The translations under genes and the position numbers were made by a program. A model generated the notes under the pieces. It was given only the letters and a program-made list of their open reading frames with translations, was not told the DNA's origin and did no database searches. A DNA stretch of 64,000 nucleotides, taken from positions 930,001-994,000 of the forward strand of contig VJWN01000017.1 in the NCBI GenBank assembly GCA_007644065.1, given 5' to 3'. Source of the DNA: Margaritispora aquatica (Eukaryota > Ascomycota > Leotiomycetes > Helotiales > Discinellaceae). Each line of letters starts with the position of its first letter. The first letter of the stretch is position 1. This document shows positions 37,582 through 49,186 of the stretch, piece by piece.

Positions 37582-38623
37582 TCAGCTCATTCCCCAAGAT
37601 GCAATCTCTAGCCTCAGAACTGTGAACTCTTCTATTAGCGCCGCATTCTCTGCCTCTGCCTCTAGAATTGCAGCTTGTGTCTTCCGAGCTGCGATCGATT
37701 TTTTGCATTCCAAAATCTCTTTGTTTACCCTCGCATTCTCTTCCTTCAAGGCATTAAGCCTAGCATCTACTTCGTCGCACTGACCCAGCGCACTCCCACC
37801 GAGGGCTTGCTTTGAAGAGCCAGCACCTGCAGATCCAAAACGAGTCTCCCCACTCGTACCATTCTCATCATTGGTCATCCTCTGCCTCTCCATCTCTTCA
37901 TTGTGATTGAGGTCCTCGTCTGTGGCATCACGATCTACAAGCTGAGGTACTCTCTTTATCTTCACTCTCTTCGCAGCCACAGAAATTGGCAATTGAGTAG
38001 CCTCCTTCTTGGCATCGGGGTCATCGTAAGGGAAATCATGAAGATCTCCATCTGTTGCCCTAGTTAGCATCTGACAGAGATTCGTACTTGCCAAAGGGGA
38101 ATTTGAACTTACAGATATACTTCCACATGTCCCTTCCCACCACCCAGTACTTTCCTTCGAAGCTTCGCTCAGCCATCTCCTCCAGATCCCAAATAACTGT
38201 TACGACCTCACATAACTTCGACCTCCACTCCTGGTAGGTAATCTCTTCCTCCTCCAACACTTTCGTTTGGATCTCACTAACGTAAGGTATCAAAAAGTGC
38301 GGTACCAACCTAAGCCTACGTCGTTTGGGCTTCGACTGAGCAACTTCCCCCTGAGGACTCGCTCCCGTCTTGGGATTCTCTCTCCAAGGGAAAACTGCGA
38401 GCCTCCCAACTGTAGTAGCAGTTAGTACTTTGATAAACAATTCAACTCGCCCCGTCGCAGATCTATACTTACAATATTCTGCCCACAACGCCGCTTCCAG
38501 CTCCCAAAACTTACGAGATTGATTCGTTCCAGCAAACTTTCCTCCACCTTGCCAAACTATTGCGCCAAGCTCCTCAACCTTTGCCTCCCACGCCTCTAGC
38601 GTAATCTCCTTGCCTACCTCCAT
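37582..38623 (-). CDS. Trp-repeat protein with C-terminal coiled coil (probably N-terminally damaged)
   Basis: Two tandem copies of a Trp-rich unit: ITLEAWEAKVEELGAIVW with ELEAALWAEYC, then ITYQEWRSKLCEVVTVIW with VGRDMWKYIC. The same unit occurs once in the gene at 57685. Introns 38410-38472 and 38052-38112 sit at equivalent places in both copies, each after a conserved Y-x-T|GTAAGT junction and leading into FPW or FPY; the first contains TACTAAC. The last exon encodes a basic nuclear-type patch (AAKRVKIKRV) and a helix rich in Glu and Ala (ALKEENARVNKEILECKKS) that should form a coiled coil. From the first in-frame ATG (38623) it encodes 305 residues. A better ancestral start at 38696 is out of frame (see next feature). 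No named family recognised. Confidence 0.65.
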
Positions 38624-38696
38624 TACCTTCACTTAGATCTCCTCGGTGTGAGGGATGTACCCATCGGGCATAATCTGCGTTTTGGTGTCTGTCATT
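38624..38696 (-). pseudogene. Detached N-terminus of the Trp-repeat gene
   Basis: The ATG at 38696 opens MTDTKTQIMPDGYIPHTEE, which parallels the start of the related gene at 57685 (MADDVKYLPLGYKSHTNEI). This frame is +1 to the following repeat. Compared with the second repeat of the same gene (EIQTKV), the DNA here carries one extra A near 38640, and at 38633-38635 TAA where repeat 2 has CAA. I found no intron that bypasses both. Confidence 0.5.
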
Positions 38697-41600
38697 GGTG
38701 GCCTGGCTTTGATTGTCGTCGTTGTGATGGAGAAGAGAAATTTGAAGTTCAGGAATTTTTAGGAAGGAGATATTCGTGTTAGAAAAGCGGGCCAGTTTGT
38801 TTAGCGAATTATACATAAAACCGTTAACTCGCTTTTGGAGCCTTGTTAAAACAACTTTTTCCCCATGTCATTATGTTTTCTCTCAATGAAATAGTCCTTT
38901 CTAATCATCGCATCCATCTAATCAAGCTGTCGTCTTGTGGCCCATTGAGCTTCTTCCTGATCTAGAGAGCGAATCGGGTATTGCCAAAGATTGAACTTTG
39001 AGGCAGAAGCAAAGTTCATGTTTCCCTTGCTCGCGTTGCTCGTCGGGCTGTTGATGTATTCGTAGTACCCATGTGTACTTGGATATCCCTTGTATCCATT
39101 GTCCTCCGCCGGAAGTGGTGTGGTCACCAGTCACTGAATGCTTCGTAGTATATGGATCCCAATTATATAGACACCTTATCTCAGACACTGTGAGAATATT
39201 ATTAATGAGGTCACTTCCTCAGTCGATGTGATCTAACTGTAAGTCAGAGTAGCTGTTAGAATTCACTGTTCCATATGATCCAGTATTTTCCCTCCGCCAG
39301 TTGTGTTGGGTATAGGTCTGCAGTCTCAACTAACTTTTTTTGCGACGTGTTTAACTTGACGAACAGGCACTCCATAGTTTTCCAACTCCGCAACTAAATC
39401 ACGCCGAACTCTACTGATAGAAGAACTGGAGATTTGTTATAGGGGGAGATGTGAAGCTATAGACGGGTTGCGATTTCCTATGTTCGAGGAATCATATATC
39501 GTGCTCGGGTACGAATGATGACATTGATTCCCAGGTCACAAGTCCGGGATGACAATTGGTGACTGATGAGCAGTCAATGCGGTGGTATCTACCACACGAG
39601 GTATACATGGTTCATCAAAGGGAGAACCAGACTGTTGAGTGGTTGATCGCGGTGGAAGCTCGGGCGATTGGCCTTTGGCCCTGGGAAAACATGGCAGCAT
39701 CGTGGCGTTGAGAGGATGGTTTTTGGTCTTGTGATATCTATCAGCTCGATAAGTTCACAAGTTCACAGCAATTAACAGTACAATGCAATCCAAAGGGTTA
39801 ACGAGTTTTGGATAATAGAATGTTGGAATCTTGGCATTGATGATTGGTGATAAGGCGAAGTAAATGACAAGTTATGGAACTCGGTCAAAGTGCTCTTACG
39901 GGAAGCCGCGTTTGGAGTAGCAAGCACGACTTGCTAATTTCTAGACCAAACGAATCCTCAAGAACAGCAGGAGCACTAGAATTTGTAATCTTTATAGTGT
40001 TCAAAATTACCAGTTTTCATTCTTGATGACCACCAGCAGCCTCCCAACCTTAAAATACCATGGGCCCATGTCGAAGGGCAGCTTCGCTCTCGCTCAACCA
40101 ATCCAAAACATCACTTGACAATCTCAGCCGCCAGCAGCTTTGACAGTACAACATACGTATATGAAGGATTGCCCGATGGAATACACATTGACTACAATGG
40201 GATAACTACATAGTCCTATTCCCTTTGTCAGCTCATCTCTAGAATCGTCCCTCAGTCTCGAATAATATTAGCGTCACAGACCCTCTACACGGCTACGCAT
40301 TGAAAATGCTAACTCACCATACAAGCCGGACATGGCTGATTTGAAATTTTGTTCTCCTTCTTGCAGAAGTTAGGAGACCCTGCATATTTGCGTGGTCGAT
40401 AAGGCCAATTAGTTCCCGTGCCGTCCTTGATTTTGACATCCTTCATCTCTTCATACTTGATTTTTCTTGTTTGATGTCCTCTTGTTTCATATCCTTATAA
40501 TTGAAGTTTTCTTGCTTGATGTACTGCTGTTTTGCCATGATTCCGAACAGTGCGCGTGGATGAGGTGATAATGGATAAAGCTGCTGGGTCGATGTTACGT
40601 TACAGTCGTGACAGGGCGGTGAGAATTTGGTAGTAATGTGAGAGCTTTCGAGAATTGGAGGAAGTCGCTTGGGGCTGGAAGATTTGTACCGAATGTCGAG
40701 TCTTTATATTATTCTGATGGAGAAGTAGAATGTTCTATGGTTGACAAATGTGTTCTCAGATGATGCACATTTTCATTACAAAAGATTCCAAGACCGCAGA
40801 TTTCGTTAGTCACACTAGTATCAGTGAGCAATATTTTCGACTGATACAACGCATTTGGAAGGCCTTCTTATTTTTCGTTCCAAAATGAGAAGTGAACTTG
40901 GTTGACTTGTATTGGTGGAATGCCATTGTGAATATGTAACACCAAATGTATGATTGTATATCTAAGCTACCGTAAGTGAAATTCTATCAATGGAACTGAA
41001 ATATCGTTTCTAAGTTTGTTACAAGGCATCATTTGGCCCTCAAAATGAACGTAGCATGTCTTGCCTACAACGAAAAGCTGCCTAGACTGGTCGCTCGCTT
41101 AAACCTAACCACCAAATTTTCAACTCCACTAAATTAACAACAATCACTTTATCGCAGCTCAAGAATCTCACAGCCCTCTTTTCCAGATCAAAATGCCCTT
41201 GATTTGCATCCTGCACAGCTCCCTCCTATACGTTATCCATTCTCACAACTATCATATGCGTTCAAAAACGTCTATCTTCCTTCCAACTTAACCTTTCGTT
41301 CCAGCTTCAACAGTTCAGAAGCACAAGAAAGTAAACCTAAAAGGAATAAGGCTTTAGTTTTCGATTTGCTTTTTATTTTATTTTAAATCCTGTATTCTTT
41401 TAGCTTAGGTCTGAATTGGCTACCAACTTTACCTTTCGACTTGATGGTTTACTTAAACACTACACACATTTTTGCCTTAGATTTGTTGGTTTTAGTTTAG
41501 AATGATATCCCATCATAGAAACAACTTTATGTTTCTCTGTTTAGTCCCACCCCAACATAAAAGCGCTAAATCAAACAAAAGTTTGTATATAAAAGCAGCT

Positions 41601-42009
41601 AGCTTTGTAACAGTGTCATTTGTCACGTGATAAAAGTGGATTTTAAGATTCCCTTACTTTTCCCGCAGAATCCCGGGGCCATATTGATTGGAACCGTTAT
41701 AATCCTAATACTTCCTTCAGATATCTCTCTCTAGTAATCAATATGCATGGCCAGAAACCGACCGTAATGCATTCTATACGGCTGACAATATGCTTGATTT
41801 GCCGTGATTGAGTTCTCTCTACCACTTATCCGATTGGCTAAAGTCGTGACACCCATGAGACGTGTGTGCATTCACCAATAAAGTGACCATTTCCCCCAAC
41901 TCGGAAATTCGAAATTATCACTCCTTTACAATTGGCACTGCTGTGAAAGCGGTGACCTCTGTCGAAATCGAAACTTTTAGAAAAGGCAGCAGCTTGAGCA
42001 ACAGCAATC
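38697..42009. other. Long gene-poor region
   Basis: About 3.3 kb with no intact gene. It contains a damaged small Lys-rich gene (40233-40538, listed separately) and an ATG-less frame near 38918-39127 that reads protein-like (ASKFNLWQYPIRS) but cannot be assigned. The stretch 41.1-41.7 kb is AT-rich. Confidence 0.45.
40233..40538 (-). pseudogene. Small Lys/Glu-rich gene with a frame break
   Basis: From the ATG at 40538 the frame reads MAKQQYIKQENFNYKDMKQE, then stops after about 31 residues. In the +1 frame, from an A5 run onward, it continues KYEEMKDVKIKDGTGTNWPY and RKYAGSPNFCKKE, ending CPACM before a GTGAGT donor at 40317; after an acceptor at 40239 it would add one residue and stop. One missing A in the A5 run would join both parts. 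Either it is a pseudogene or a short protein from the internal ATG. It contains repeated IKQE/MKQE units, which match the psi-K-x-E sumoylation consensus. No homologue recognised. Confidence 0.35.
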
Positions 42010-44103
42010 ATGGCAGCGTCACATCTTGACGAACTCGTATCTACCACAGCGCTAAAGCCTCCGTATCCAACTTTTGAGGAACTGATCGCTCAGAATATCG
42101 ACGTCAAAGGTATCAGTCGCCTTTCCCAAGACCATCGATCGACACTTTTCTGGCGACTCGAGGGCACTCTGGAAACTGCAGTTTCGTTTATACCTGATCG
42201 TCATGATCTTGCCAGCACGGAACCTTATTTCAATGATGGTTCATGGCATCCCATATCGAAAGAGTCGCTCACAGAGCCGAAGGTGTCCTCAATTACGGTA
42301 CGCGTGAGCAATACCAGCGATTGGGAAAGGGTTTGGCTTGATTTTCACAGATCCCACGCTTTGCTAGAGGGTTCCAAGCTAATACATGGTATCATCGCCG
42401 TGCAAGGTGGAGGTAACGACATTAGTGAAGTTGAGAGAAAGCACCTCCATCCAGATTATGTGCCTACCAAAGAAGGTCTCTTGGAGAGATGGGGTCTTCT
42501 TCTAGACTACCATGCGCAAGCGGATGGCCCTGAGAACGGCCGCACCCTACTGAGATGCTGTCATGGCGCTCGGCCACGAAAGAAGGACTATCGACTTGCT
42601 GTGACGCCCGCGATGAGCGGCAGCTTTGTCACAGTGCACAATTATTTATCAGCGGTACATCCATGGCTTCTCAGCCTACGCAATGAACTACTGGTGGCCG
42701 TTGGAAGCCAGCTGTGGTCTGATCCACTACCACCAGCGACGGAGCTCATGGTCGATGTCGGGCTAGACGTGCTGACAATTAGGAGGAAAGAAGAGTGGAT
42801 GTTGGGTTGTGCAACAACTATTTCGTCTCCAGCTCTGAAATCTTCGGCCCCATCCGAAACAGCGAACAAACTGACCACTCCCGATCACTTCAACGCGGGA
42901 ACTCGGCGACAGACTCCCTACCCAACCTACGAGGACCTCCTCCGGCAGCAAAAGGAGTACGTACCCACTGAGCAGTTCGCCGATACCGCCATGTTCATGC
43001 AAGGCATGTGCAGTCCTCCCACCTTCTTCCGTGAAAGAGTCAAAGTTCCAAGCTTAGTGACCGCCAGCATACGTCGCTTTCCAGAAGTTGCTGACTTCTA
43101 CTGGCCCCTGGAAGGCACGCTAGCTGATGCGTTATCTATTTTCACTATCAAAGATGACATTCAGAGCTTAGTACCATACTGCAAGGATGGGAAGTGGCAT
43201 TCGATATCAAAAGAGGCACTGGTGGAGCCCAAGATATCATCTTTGACCGTGAGGACGTACCATACAAGCGCGTGGGAGGATGAATGGCTTGATCATCATA
43301 GCACTCATGCGGAGGAAGGATGTGAAGGGAGTACATGGGGGCCTTTACCTGATTACGACTCCGAGGAAGACGGCCCCGACAATGAGCACCATTTGCTGAG
43401 TTGCTGTGGATCTGAACGGCCAAGAAAAAAGGACTACAGTATCACCATTGTGCCAAAACCAGATGGCGAAGGCTTTCTGACCGTTCAGGACTATTTCTCA
43501 GCTATGCATCCGTGGCTTATGAGCCTCCGGGAGGAATTTCTTCTTTGTCTTGGAAGTACGCTATCGTTCGAGCCACTACCAGCCAGCGCAAAATTAAAGG
43601 TTCTGTGCTTCGATAACCTGGAGGAGGTGATGATCGAAACAAGATCGGAATCGACACAGATCAACGATCAAAACACCACCCCTGCGATAATAAGATTCAG
43701 ACAACAGGAGGCAGGCAGGCCGAAAGGAGGCTGGAAAAAGCCATACGACGAGAATGGACAACCTGCGTTCATGTACTGGTCCATTGAGCCTGATTACAAT
43801 CCCCCAACACCACCAAGTGGGATCTGGAAAGAGCACGAGGAGGGCCGATCTACTGGCGGCTGGTTTTCACCTTGGGCTGAGGATGGAACCCCGCGATTTG
43901 ATCGAATACCTGTTGGGCCAGGGTATCCCGAACCGCCGCCTGGTCCTACGAACCCGTGGCCTTTCACTTACCTTCCATACACGATGCCTGGTCAGCGTAT
44001 ACCAGTAGCTCCGAGGGGCTATGATTCGATGGAGTTGTACACCGGGCCTGATATGGGAATTGAGAATTCAATGACTCTCTGGATGGTGTACTATAAAGAC
44101 TAG
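42010..44103 (+). CDS. Uncharacterised protein with a tandem internal duplication
   Basis: Single exon, 697 residues, family not recognised. It consists of two long homologous halves. Copy 1 (about residues 18-270) and copy 2 (about 300-545) share PYPTFEELIAQ / PYPTYEDLLRQ, WRLEGTLETAVSF / WPLEGTLADALSI, the Y-F-N-D-G-S-W-H-P-I-S-K-E / Y-C-K-D-G-K-W-H-S-I-S-K-E block, RPRKKDY, and HPWLLSLRNELL / HPWLMSLREEFL. A C-terminal part has two shorter repeats around GGWKKPYDENGQP and GGWFSPWAEDGTP. The very end (GYDSMELYTGPD) resembles GYSAFELYTGGP in the gene at 57685, hinting at a shared small motif. No signal peptide or membrane segment is seen, so it is probably intracellular. Confidence 0.85.
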   Translation: MAASHLDELVSTTALKPPYPTFEELIAQNIDVKGISRLSQDHRSTLFWRLEGTLETAVSFIPDRHDLASTEPYFNDGSWHPISKESLTEPKVSSITVRVSNTSDWERVWLDFHRSHALLEGSKLIHGIIAVQGGGNDISEVERKHLHPDYVPTKEGLLERWGLLLDYHAQADGPENGRTLLRCCHGARPRKKDYRLAVTPAMSGSFVTVHNYLSAVHPWLLSLRNELLVAVGSQLWSDPLPPATELMVDVGLDVLTIRRKEEWMLGCATTISSPALKSSAPSETANKLTTPDHFNAGTRRQTPYPTYEDLLRQQKEYVPTEQFADTAMFMQGMCSPPTFFRERVKVPSLVTASIRRFPEVADFYWPLEGTLADALSIFTIKDDIQSLVPYCKDGKWHSISKEALVEPKISSLTVRTYHTSAWEDEWLDHHSTHAEEGCEGSTWGPLPDYDSEEDGPDNEHHLLSCCGSERPRKKDYSITIVPKPDGEGFLTVQDYFSAMHPWLMSLREEFLLCLGSTLSFEPLPASAKLKVLCFDNLEEVMIETRSESTQINDQNTTPAIIRFRQQEAGRPKGGWKKPYDENGQPAFMYWSIEPDYNPPTPPSGIWKEHEEGRSTGGWFSPWAEDGTPRFDRIPVGPGYPEPPPGPTNPWPFTYLPYTMPGQRIPVAPRGYDSMELYTGPDMGIENSMTLWMVYYKD

Positions 44104-45277
44104 AAATAGACTTGATTCATTCCCCGGAGCTTTTGATAGCAAATTTTCATTCGGGTGGATATGATGTACAATTTTGTGCCCCAAATATGAGAATCCCATG
44201 TCATTTCGCAGACCTATTGAACAATGAAGTTCTATCCAGATACTTAGTTCTTGGCAAACTTGCCGGCATCATGTCAAATGGAAATAGGAAGGAACATTCA
44301 ATGGATCACGCTCGACTCCAACCTCTCTTTCCTCTAACGTTGGTTGCACACCGCTAAACGCGATTAATTTCATATATCAGCCCTACCTTGCCTTACTTTT
44401 GAAAAGCTTTATCTCAGCAAGGATCGATCTTTCCAGGTGCTGCTCGTGCCAAGCACTCATCACGGGGCACATTCTGCCCCTTCATCCTGCATAGCTTCGC
44501 TTTTCTCCTTCCTAATCCAACACTTCGTATGTTGGTTTTCTGGCCGGAGACATGGATGTAGCTAGGTAGATAAGTGACAGCCCAAGCTCGAGTACTTACT
44601 TACAAGGGTTCGCATTCGATACACCACAAGTGGATTTCGGTTCGGGCCGGATAAATAGCGAGGAACCAAACTGTCGGGTACCAAACTCGCTTAGCCGATC
44701 CTTGCTGACATCGTTGGAGATGTTGATTTTTGAGAAGGTGGCGCTTGCAGCACAGATTGCCTGCCGAACTGGTGGCGTATCAATGTGGTGTACCTTGTCT
44801 CCACTAGGATGGAAGTCCTTCCGTGCACAGCTCACCTCGCCTTGAGCGTTACCCCAGCCTGCTTGGGAAGACTCCGTAGCTCGAGGTAGGTACGAAGGTA
44901 GGGTCACGATAAGGAACATAAAGTAGGTCAAGATTTACCCAAGATGAGCTTGTCTTATCGTGCAGCAGTGGCACAATGCTTGAACCAGCCCATACTCTAG
45001 CTTGCAGCGAAGTGCGTGGTGCGATGTGTGATGTTAATTGCCCAAAGGTTGTAGCTCTTCCTGTTAGCCCGTCATGGGATGGATTCCAGAGATGACGGCG
45101 TTGACTTCTCCGATAAAAAGCCAAGACAGCCTGAAAGGCTGTACACACTCCTAAGAAGATGTTCTCACCAGTATCAAGCCATTAATGAACAAGAGATCTC
45201 ATCTTAGACTACAAAAAAGTGATAAATACAATAGTGGTTACAAAGGAACTCCAACTCAGCCGGTCAACCAGTGCCGA
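44104..45277. other. Intergenic between convergent genes
   Basis: No supported gene; only short frames. Confidence 0.5.
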
Positions 45278-47426
45278 TCAAGCTTTCGCCGTGGCAGTCG
45301 CAGCCGCACAGTAAGCACTACCATACGCAATGACAGTACTTGCAACCGCCGTGCCACAGGCACCATTAGAACAATCTCTGAGACCATATTGAAAGTTCAC
45401 GTTGTTGCAGAGACAGGCGGCGTTAGCCGATGTGCATCCAAGCGCCGAGTACTGTGCGAGCATGTTGTTGAAACATGTCTGACCACATGTCGGCAAACTC
45501 GAGAGCGCTGTCGTAGTCGCAGGCGCAATACTGGTGACTGTGGTGGTTACAGTTGCAGCAGCACAATAGGCACTGCCATAAGCAATAACAGTCGCTCCGA
45601 CTGTCGTACCACAGGCACCGTTTGCACAATCTCGGAGACCATATTGGAAGTTCACGTTACTGCAGAGACAGGATGGGTTGGGGGAGGTGCATCTGAGTAT
45701 GGAGTACTGCGCAAGCATGTTATTGAAACATGTCTGACCGCAGGTTGGCAGACTTGAGAGGTCCGTCGTTGCAGCTGTAGCGGTTGTTGCTTTTGTAATT
45801 GTAGTTGAAGTTGAAATTGAGGTGGCTGTTACAGTCCCAGTTGCCAATGCTTTAGCGCAGTACAGGCTTTCGTATGCAATCACTGTGCTTGCATCAGTAG
45901 CTGTACAGACTGCATTTGAACAGTCCCGGATGCCGTAGCCAAAATTGACGTTGCTGCACATGCATGATGGATCGGGCGTGGAGCATCCGAGTGCTGCATA
46001 TTGGGCGATCACGTTGCTAAAGCATGTTTGTCCGCAAGATGGGAGAGAACTGATGGCTGGAAGTGTAGTACTAGCTGTTGTGGAGGCTTTGGAGATTGTT
46101 GATGTTGAAAAGGTAGCCGAGACCGACGAGGTAACCGAGACAGATGAGGATGTTATTGATTTGCTCGTGGATTTAGTCGTTGTGCGAGAGGATGTAGAAG
46201 AGGTGACATTGTTACAGTCACCCCAATCTGGCTGGCTATGTCTCTTGATTAGCATACGAAAAAAAAAGCATTTATTCCTAGCGGTGTTTAGCTAGTGACA
46301 TACCATCCATCGCCGCAATCAGCAGCCAAAGCACCACACATCCCATCTTTGTTGCAGCAGAACCCGTAGCTCACCGTACAAGAGAAGCCACTCGCTGCTC
46401 CACACGTGCCATCTGTTGTGTTGCCACGCATGAAGTAGGGTAGCGGTTGCGGTTCCGTTGCAGGCCAAATACAGTTGCCCGAATGGCAATTCCCATAGGC
46501 ACAGAAAGCATCTCCCGAGCCGCAACGCCCATACACGTTGCAGCACTCACCCCAATTCCCCCTGCACTGTCTATTCCCATTGATGCTACCACAGGTTCCA
46601 TCTGTACTAAAGATTGCATCACCGTAGCAGAGGCCTTCGTAACAAGTACCATCGGCACAGTCTGCTCTATGGCGGTATTAGAATCAGCATACCAGTCTTC
46701 AACAAGGTTGCAAGTCATGATCAGGACAGCGACATTTACTCACGTCGAGTTCCCGCATGTCCAAGTCTCTGAATTGCAACATTGAGATGATTCATAACCA
46801 ATACATGTTGCATTATTGTTGGGAGGGCCACATTCTCCGTTTTTTGATCGGACAGGTTCAATGACTTAGGTTCCAACATCAGTGTCTTCAAGCCTTCATA
46901 TGCAGACTGACTTGGAAAACTTACATCCTCTGACACAGTAAACGGTGTTAGGTTTAATATTCCCACAGTCTGGATCTATTTCTGGATTCAAGAGAAAGAA
47001 TGTCTCAACCTCGATATTTTTCCTCCGAGCGAGTTGAGTGCACGTGTAATAGTTGACATCGTCTCCAGTGATAGCCGTCGAACGGCAGTTGATCTCGCCA
47101 GCTGGAATTGGTCCCGTAGTAAGCCTGCTAAAAAGATCAGGCAATGGTGAAGCGGTGGGCGAGGAACTCGTACTCGAAGCAGACGAGTTGTTGGAGATTA
47201 CTGAAGATGTAGTAGAGATGGAAGTTTGCGTTGCACTATTGATAGACTCTGATAAGGTGGTAACTGAAGATTCGTCGCGACGGGCGATAATGAGGTCATC
47301 TGGCCATGTAGGATCTTCACAAACGGCTGATGCATTTCCTCCATGAATTAAACCAAGAGAAAGAATAAGGGTAATGATTTTGATTAACCATGTGTGAGAC
47401 CAAGTAGATAACATTTCTATCAACAT
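45278..47426 (-). CDS. Secreted LysM / triple chitin-binding / triple CFEM protein
   Basis: Four exons (introns 46865-46924, 46667-46743, 46236-46303) total 1,944 nt, 647 residues. A signal peptide (IITLILSLGLIHGGNASA) and Ser-rich spacer lead to a LysM-like domain (INCRSTAITGDDVNYYTCTQ ... LNPEIDPDCGNIKPNTVYC). Three hevein-type chitin-binding modules follow, starting NGECGPPNNNATC, DGTCGSINGNRQC and DGTCGAASGFSC, each with the CC pair. After a Ser/Thr linker come three CFEM-like modules starting LPSCGQTCF or LPTCGQTCF, each with eight Cys in CFEM spacing. No GPI-type hydrophobic tail: it ends AAATATAKA. LysM and hevein modules bind chitin; CFEM modules occur in wall and surface proteins and in haem capture. 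The protein probably sits on chitin in the fungal wall or apoplast. Confidence 0.92.
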
Positions 47427-49186
47427 GAGATAATGTCAAGACTTTTGACCGATGTCAAATTGTCGAAGTTGTCCAAGTCGAGGGATGAAAGAAGATTGAG
47501 AGAATGAGAAGAAGCTTTCTCCAGAAGCCTTAAGCAGATCTCTCTACTTTCAGATCGTCGTTTGATACAAAGATACCCCTGAATGTCACCTCCGACTGCG
47601 CTCGTAAGCCACTTTAATTTGGAATCGAATGCACATATGAGATGAAAGCACATATCATATAGGTTTCAAATTCAAGGCAATACATATGTACCTAGTAATT
47701 CTTGCATGGAAGAATTGCGATGTGAGCTTGGCAACCAACACTACCTTACTTTACGCCCAAGAACTACAAGATTTTCCGCGTCAACCCAGCATTGCCGCCG
47801 AGCCGAGATGTCACTACTCCGGTAAGGTAAGTATACCTAGCTACCTACTTACCTACCTTACCTCGCTTACCTCCCTAGGTACTTACCTAGGGAGGTTAGA
47901 TTAACATGCTGCCGGAACTACCTCGGAAAGCACTGCCAAGACGAAATAAGGCTGGCCGCCGGGTAAATCTGATTTTCTGACATCGGGTGTAAACGAGGTA
48001 CGGACCGTATGGTGCCGGTACCGGTACCATACCTTGCTTTGACTATAGGTATCCTTGCTCTTATAGCATTACTTCTGAGCCCTGTAGCCGTTTGTGCGCG
48101 TTCGGGTGTGTTGGTGTGCATTTCCTAGGTACCTTACCTTAGATAAAGTTTCTATGATAATATCTGGACAAAGGTCCGAATGTCAAATTGGAAGTGAGAA
48201 CTTGGGATGGGAAAGACATGGGCAGCAATGCGCGGTAAACGCACAACCCACAAACCACTTCCTGCCCAAAGCGGCACGGACGTGGGACATTTACCGTACA
48301 TGTATAATCTAAGGTAAAGGTGAGAAACCTATATTCGTCCTATACCTTAGTCCTTGAATTACCTTACCAAAGGTAGACGCCCAACCGCAGTTTTACACTG
48401 GAAACTTCGTAAAAGCTAAGGGAAGTCTCGCATAGCATGAAATTTTGAGAATACGGAAAGATGGAGGGAGGATAATATAACATCGATGTATATCCACACT
48501 ATAATATCAAAATCTTATGCTCGAGAGCTGATGACAGACTACTGCTTAGAGAAGGATGATATTTGGCCAAATGCCAGAGGAAGCTGACATCGTCATCTTG
48601 CGACAGGTCTATGTCCACTCTGTAAAGGCTATTGCAACTGCGTTATCACCCACAAACTACAAGCTAATATCGGAAGCTATGTTCTTGTAACTATACAGAG
48701 CAGATCCAAGAATGCGGCCATTCATACTATCTCTCATCGATGAGCTGATCAGGTACGGAAATATCCCTGACTAGTGCATCAACAATAAAATTCGTAAGAA
48801 TCTATATCGTATGGTTATCCACTCACCAACGTGAACCAATTCAAAGCTAACATGCTACACAGGGTCGCAAGGATATATGGATGCATGGATACATATGTGC
48901 AGCAGAGGCACAATAAGATGAGCACACTTGATCCATGATATTGTAATAGACGCACCCACGGAGGTGAGACTCATTTGGCAAAGCTTTGCGACGTCTTTAA
49001 TTAGGGGGGCTCAAATTAGCCTGTGATCATACATCTCACAAGGGCTGTCATGAAGACCATTCTTATATAGACACCTTTCTCGTGACAACTAGAACGCAAA
49101 GTCAGCTTAGCTCAATAAGGAGAGCATGTTATTTTAAGTTTTTCCATCCTCATCACATCTTTGGGCATATCGTCGCTCTCACCAGT
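47427..49186. other. Divergent intergenic region rich in TACC/GGTA motifs
   Basis: About 1.76 kb between the LysM/CFEM gene and the NucA/GH55 gene. From about 47.7 to 48.4 kb it is full of TACCT/AGGTA words, for example the run at 47825-47890. A perfect palindrome GGTACCGGTACC lies at 48017-48028. No gene supported. Confidence 0.5.

Noticed and set aside
45185..45757. Plus-strand open frame of 190 codons
   Set aside because: It is the antisense shadow of the repeated CFEM modules; no start context and a repeat pattern that mirrors the real gene.
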